Origin: Cyanobacteria bacterium PR.3.49
GTDB lineage: Bacteria > Cyanobacteriota > Vampirovibrionia > Obscuribacterales > Obscuribacteraceae
Length of the DNA stretch: 35,640 bases
Direction: 5' to 3'
NCBI GenBank assembly: GCA_013997645.1
Contig: PNKB01000033.1
Coordinates: 1 to 35,640, forward strand
The position numbers were made by a program, and so were the translations under genes. Of the stretch, positions 32,871-35,640 are shown one piece after another. Numbering within the stretch: position 1 is the stretch's first letter; each line of letters opens with the position of its first letter. A model generated the notes under the pieces. The model worked only from the letters and a program-made list of their open reading frames with translations. It searched no databases and was not told the DNA's origin.

Positions 32871-32941
32871 TAGCCGCAGCTGGAATTGCACCAGCACCAC
32901 TCGTTTATCAAACGAATACTCTACTGTTGAGCCATGCGGCA
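32871..32941 (-). tRNA. tRNA-Ile(GAT) with A18/G55 elbow
   Basis: A 71-base cloverleaf. The acceptor TGCCGCA/TGCGGCT has six pairs plus a T-T mismatch at 1-72. D-stem GCTC/GAGT, anticodon stem TTCGT/ACGAG with loop TTGATAA (anticodon GAT), and T-stem GCTGG/CCAGC. The T-loop is TGCAATT (G55) and the D-loop AACAGTA has A18. Discriminator A; no CCA encoded. It lies three bases from tRNA-Gly and is first of its group. It is not associated with an rRNA operon, where tRNA-Ile(GAT) is often found. Confidence 0.75.
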
Positions 32942-33088
32942 GTTCTTTTCAATTTTCAGTGTGCGTGTTGATGTGACTACGAGTTGATCTGTTTCACGAG
33001 CGAGTGCGCGTGAATTCGTAAGCGTGCAAAACTAAATCAATCGTTGTGTTTGATCGATGGATTGCATGCAATATTCATTTGTTGGATC

Positions 33089-33115
33089 GGGCACTGGAAG
33101 CGAGAGAAAGTGCCC
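33089..33115. other. Seven-pair hairpin beyond the bTHX-like gene terminator
   Basis: GGGCACT (33089-33095) pairs with AGTGCCC (33109-33115) across a 13-base loop. It lies just past the terminator at 33122-33149 in the minus direction and has no T-run. It may be a second, weaker stop or part of an unrecognised RNA. Confidence 0.4.
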
Positions 33116-33121
33116 TAAAGA

Positions 33122-33149
33122 CAAAAATGCCTGGGCTCTTTACCCAGGC
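33122..33149 (-). terminator. Rho-independent terminator of the bTHX-like gene
   Basis: GCCTGGG (33129-33135) pairs perfectly with CCCAGGC (33143-33149) around a seven-base loop. On the minus strand the stem is followed by ATTTTTGT. It lies about 30 bases after the stop codon of the small gene at 33178-33291, so it should end that transcript. Confidence 0.75.
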
Positions 33150-33177
33150 TCTGCGAAGTATGAAAACAAAAAATGTT

Positions 33178-33291
33178 TCATCGCATAACTGGGATTCTCG
33201 CGCGCACCAACGTGCCGCAAAACGCCGGACGGCCATTCGTGCCGCGCCATGTGCGCTTGGTGGTTGTGCGTTTGTTTTGAGTTCTAATCAT
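33178..33291 (-). CDS. Tiny basic protein resembling 30S ribosomal protein bTHX
   Basis: A 37-codon gene on the minus strand. The case rests on GGAG eight bases before ATG 33291, a sensible stop, and an intrinsic terminator about 30 bases downstream. The product has eleven Arg/Lys residues. Its segment KRTTTKRTWRGTNGRP resembles the core of bTHX (Thx/PSRP-4), whose signature is WRGTxG followed by RP; W15, R16, G17, T18 and G20 coincide. bTHX binds at the top of the 30S head and is 25-30 residues in Thermus. This protein has an extra C-terminal stretch (FCGTLVRARIPVMR). The gene is solid; the bTHX identity is a motif-level guess. Any other small basic RNA-binding protein is the alternative. 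Confidence 0.65.
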   Translation of the reverse strand: MIRTQNKRTTTKRTWRGTNGRPAFCGTLVRARIPVMR

Positions 33292-33491
33292 ATTTAAGTC
33301 TCCGTGAAGACTCCAAAGTAATCGGCCCCAAGACCGACATTCATCACCATAACACAACTTTGTGATTTCGCGAAGAGGGCAATTGAGAAGTTAATATGTC
33401 AGGTTCGCAAAAACGTTTTTCTAGCTGGAAGCGCCGCCACGGTATTCGCGATCGCGCCTAGTCGTGTTTTGGTCACGCGGAAGCTGGAATT

Positions 33492-35240
33492 TTACTGCGA
33501 CTGAAGTTTTGAAAGATGCTCTTTTGCTTGTTGAGCGCGTGGGTCGGAGCTGTCGCAGAGTTTGATGAAGGTGTTCAATTCGGAAATTGCACCATCGCGG
33601 TCACCGCTCTTCTCCATTGATCTGCTCAGCAAGAAGTGAACGTTTGCATCATTCGGTGTTAACTTCGCCGCTTCTTGATACGCTTTCATTGCGGGCACCA
33701 CATAGCCCTGGACCATTAAAGCAGAACCAAGGGTAGTGTGCGCGGTGGCTGATTTTGGATCGAGCCGCACTGCTTCCTTTGCTTGTGCTGCAGATTGATC
33801 CACATCGCCACTCTTCATCAGTCCGTAACTCAGGCGCTCGCGCAGATCGGAACGCGCAGGATACAGATCGACTGCTTGTTCGAGGTATTTCACGGATTGT
33901 TGAAGGTCTCCAGCCACCATTGTCTTTTTCGAGAGTGCCATCAAAACTGATGTATCTTTGGGATTCAATCTGTACGCGGTGTTCAACTCTTGCATGCTGG
34001 CTGCGTCGTCGCCCAGTTTGTCGAGCATGCGCGCGTAGTTGAGATGGAAAAGCGCATCGCTGGGGCTGGCGGCTATAGCGCGTTTTTGCAACTCGGCGGC
34101 AGCTTTCCAATCGCCTTTCAGCGCCAGCGCAGTTGCATAGTCTGAAAGTGCATCGGCATATTTAGGATCGTCGGCGATTGCCAATTTGTATTGAACAATG
34201 GCTTCATCAAGTTTTCCTGCTGCAACCAATTGGCTTGCTTTCAGGTATGCGCCTTCGGCGGAAAGGAATGACGTCACCGATGCGGGCAGCGAGACTTGCT
34301 CCGCCGATGGTGCGCCCAGAACAAGTTCTGTCCCTTTCCATGCGGATTTCATTACTGGAATTTGTTTCTTCCGGGGATCCTTCGCTGCTGTTGCGTCGGC
34401 TGTTTTTTGCTGCGCAATGGCAAATGCTTTGTTCAGCGAAATCAAACCATCTTCCTTGCGAAGCGCTTCCACAAGATTGCTGGAGAATGCATTACTGTAC
34501 GTGATTTCGTTAGATTGGCTGGAAGTCAAAATGATGAATCCATTACCTAAAACAACTTTGTTGAGGTCGAGGTTGAATTGTGGTTTTGTCGGCTCCAGCG
34601 ATTTTGCACCGGAAGTCAGATCGGCTGCGCCACTGTACGCGGCTTGCAACACGAGCACGATACGATCGGAATGAATCGTCTCTTTTAATGTGCTCATCAG
34701 CGATTGCATCGAGATGCATGTGCCGTAGATGTTATCGAGCGCGCAATCGTATGCGCATAGATAAGTGTTGCCGTCGGTGGTGGGGAAACTGCTTGTGGCG
34801 ATGAAGACGACGACAAGGTCATCGGGTCCTGCTCCATTGCCGAGAAAACTTGGTCCGAGCGCGGTCATGATGCTCTGTTTTTGTGCATCCGAGTCGACCA
34901 GGAGTTTTACATGTTTTGCGTCGAAACGGCCGCCTTTCGGATCGATAAGATATTGATAGAACTCTTTGGCGGATTGTGCCATGTCGCCTTCTTGTGTAGG
35001 TGCAAGACGACCTTCTTTGAATTTCGAGGTGCCGATGACCACTGCCCACTTTTGTTTGATCGGGCGGTTTGTTCCTTTTGCCGTTGGATTTAGATCTTGC
35101 ACCTTGGTGAATTCAACACCTGGCAATTTTGCGGCTTTGGGATCGGCCGCCCCCTGGCACCATGCTGGTGTCGCCAGCAGTGTCAGCGTTGACACCAGTG
35201 TCAGTGACGCTTGCAATGTCAGCCCAAAAGGAAGTTTCAT
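33492..35240 (-). CDS. Secreted caspase-fold/TPR protein lacking catalytic residues
   Basis: A 582-residue protein. Residues 1-28 are a signal peptide. A caspase-like (peptidase C14) domain covers about 60-310: KWAVVIGTSKF opens the fold and DDLVVVFIATSSF stands where active enzymes have the catalytic histidine in SGHG (position reads S150). IVLVLQAAYSGAAD stands where they have DACHSG (cysteine position reads A201). Both catalytic residues are therefore missing. From about 335 to the end there are at least six tetratricopeptide repeats (DPKYADALSDYATALALKGD, DALFHLNYARMLDKLGD and others). GAGG five bases before ATG 35240 fixes the start over a longer frame at 35267. It lies 32 bases downstream of a DUF4384-like gene end. 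A binding or scaffold role is inferred. Confidence 0.85.
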   Translation of the reverse strand: MKLPFGLTLQASLTLVSTLTLLATPAWCQGAADPKAAKLPGVEFTKVQDLNPTAKGTNRPIKQKWAVVIGTSKFKEGRLAPTQEGDMAQSAKEFYQYLIDPKGGRFDAKHVKLLVDSDAQKQSIMTALGPSFLGNGAGPDDLVVVFIATSSFPTTDGNTYLCAYDCALDNIYGTCISMQSLMSTLKETIHSDRIVLVLQAAYSGAADLTSGAKSLEPTKPQFNLDLNKVVLGNGFIILTSSQSNEITYSNAFSSNLVEALRKEDGLISLNKAFAIAQQKTADATAAKDPRKKQIPVMKSAWKGTELVLGAPSAEQVSLPASVTSFLSAEGAYLKASQLVAAGKLDEAIVQYKLAIADDPKYADALSDYATALALKGDWKAAAELQKRAIAASPSDALFHLNYARMLDKLGDDAASMQELNTAYRLNPKDTSVLMALSKKTMVAGDLQQSVKYLEQAVDLYPARSDLRERLSYGLMKSGDVDQSAAQAKEAVRLDPKSATAHTTLGSALMVQGYVVPAMKAYQEAAKLTPNDANVHFLLSRSMEKSGDRDGAISELNTFIKLCDSSDPRAQQAKEHLSKLQSQ

Positions 35241-35272
35241 TTTGACCTCGTTCTCGTTAACGTGCACTCGTT

Positions 35273-35640
35273 TTACTTAACGTGCAAAAGTTGTATGTTT
35301 GCGGACACCATGGCGCCTGACGTTGAAGTCAGGCGTACCAGACTGCTCTCCTGTGCTCGAGCAACTTGCGACAGCGGTTGGAAATCGTCGGGCAACATCA
35401 CCGGCATCGGATCGTCCCAAGACAATTTCATACGAGTCGGGCACAAATCTTTTGAACCGTTTTGAGACGGAGAAACAAATGCGGTTAATTCGCGATTTTT
35501 CAGCATCTCCGGCTTGATTGCGATTTTTTCCTGTCCAAAGACCAGCCCGAGTTGTTCGGTTCCCGGATTGGCGTCGAATGCCATCCAGCCTTTCGATGGA
35601 ATCGGGTAGTCTTGCCCTTTCTTCAAATAATTTTCCGTGC
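35273..35640 (-). CDS. 3' end of a gene with a DUF4384-like C-terminus (partial)
   Basis: The frame is open to the right edge of the window, so only the C-terminal ~120 residues are seen. The segment TENYLKKGQDYPIPSKGWMAF followed by GTEQLGLVFG matches the shape of DUF4384 (an exported beta domain with 'l.aG..y.iP' and 'pGtE.l.l..s'). DUF4384 is often fused to caspase-fold or kinase modules in secreted proteins. Its stop is 32 bases before the start of the caspase-fold gene, so the two probably form one operon. The N-terminal part and true start lie outside the window. Confidence 0.7.
   Translation of the reverse strand, partial: TENYLKKGQDYPIPSKGWMAFDANPGTEQLGLVFGQEKIAIKPEMLKNRELTAFVSPSQNGSKDLCPTRMKLSWDDPMPVMLPDDFQPLSQVARAQESSLVRLTSTSGAMVSANIQLLHVK

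Noticed and set aside
32372-32911. 179-codon minus-strand frame over the PH-like gene and second tRNA group
   Set aside because: It covers tRNA-Gly and tRNA-Arg entirely and lies antisense to a better-supported gene.
33448-33455. GCGATCGC, the cyanobacterial HIP1 octamer
   Set aside because: I noticed only this copy; a single occurrence says nothing about lineage.
33396-33461. 21-codon plus-strand frame for a very basic peptide (MSGSQKRFSSWKRRHGIRDR...)
   Set aside because: Composition hints at a ribosomal-type mini-protein, but the ribosome-binding site is weak, there is no terminator or promoter, and no family match is clear.
1-35640. CRISPR arrays, insertion sequences, prophage or integrase genes
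   Set aside because: No regularly spaced repeats, transposase motifs or phage structural genes were found by reading both strands.

Overview
The window reads as ordinary chromosome of a mesophilic bacterium of roughly 50% GC using the standard code (TAA, TAG and TGA all end genes). Many products carry Sec-type signal peptides. There are two large transmembrane Ser/Thr kinases and several domains better known from eukaryotes: a caspase fold, a VHL beta domain, an NTAQ1-type amidase and a CAP domain. This mix, with MshEN-like repeat proteins, resembles non-photosynthetic relatives of Cyanobacteria (Obscuribacter-like Melainabacteria/Vampirovibrionia). That placement is a guess from gene style; no rRNA or phylogenetic marker is present. 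I see no transposase, integrase, phage module or CRISPR array.

Layout. 1-443: no supported gene, but a minus-strand terminator-like hairpin. 444-2391: a receiver-only response regulator and an MshEN-like repeat protein. 2392-4356 (minus): a secreted calcium-loop protein and a cytochrome P450. 4502-11058 (plus): a tight run of exported oxalate decarboxylase, YdeP-type formate dehydrogenase, FdhD, a quinone-oxidoreductase-like protein and a nitronate monooxygenase. The first three make a plausible oxalate-to-formate-to-CO2 route. 11055-18286: DUF2939 protein, CAP protein, a 1001-residue membrane protein and a kinase with leucine-rich repeats. 18326-20275: an esterase, divergent from a secreted metallopeptidase that ends in a VHL-like domain. 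20324-21572: an SRPBCC-SnoaL fusion and ArsR regulator behind paired palindromic operators. 21615-25492 (minus): a small protein, a serine hydrolase, an SRPBCC protein and a GlpT-type transporter. 25625-31438: an NTAQ1 homologue, two small proteins with good ribosome-binding sites, an RlpA-like protein, a second kinase, a transglutaminase-like protein and a secreted protein.

31522-32941 holds eight minus-strand tRNA genes in two groups: Lys-Thr-Cys-Trp-Phe and Ile-Gly-Arg. Four of the five in the first group are separated by a single base. Three of the eight (Cys, Phe, Ile) have T-loops reading TGC instead of TTC, and the same three have A18 instead of G18 in the D-loop. This coordinated change of the 18-55 elbow pair is one of the two strongest observations here.

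The right end has a 37-codon gene for a basic protein resembling ribosomal protein bTHX, with a terminator. It is followed by a secreted caspase-fold/TPR protein that has lost both catalytic residues, and by the 3' end of a DUF4384-like gene cut by the window edge.

The other strongest observation is the metallopeptidase at 19211-20275. Its C-terminal domain aligns without gaps to the hydroxyproline-binding stretch of human pVHL and keeps four of five pocket residues, with Ser to Thr at the fifth.
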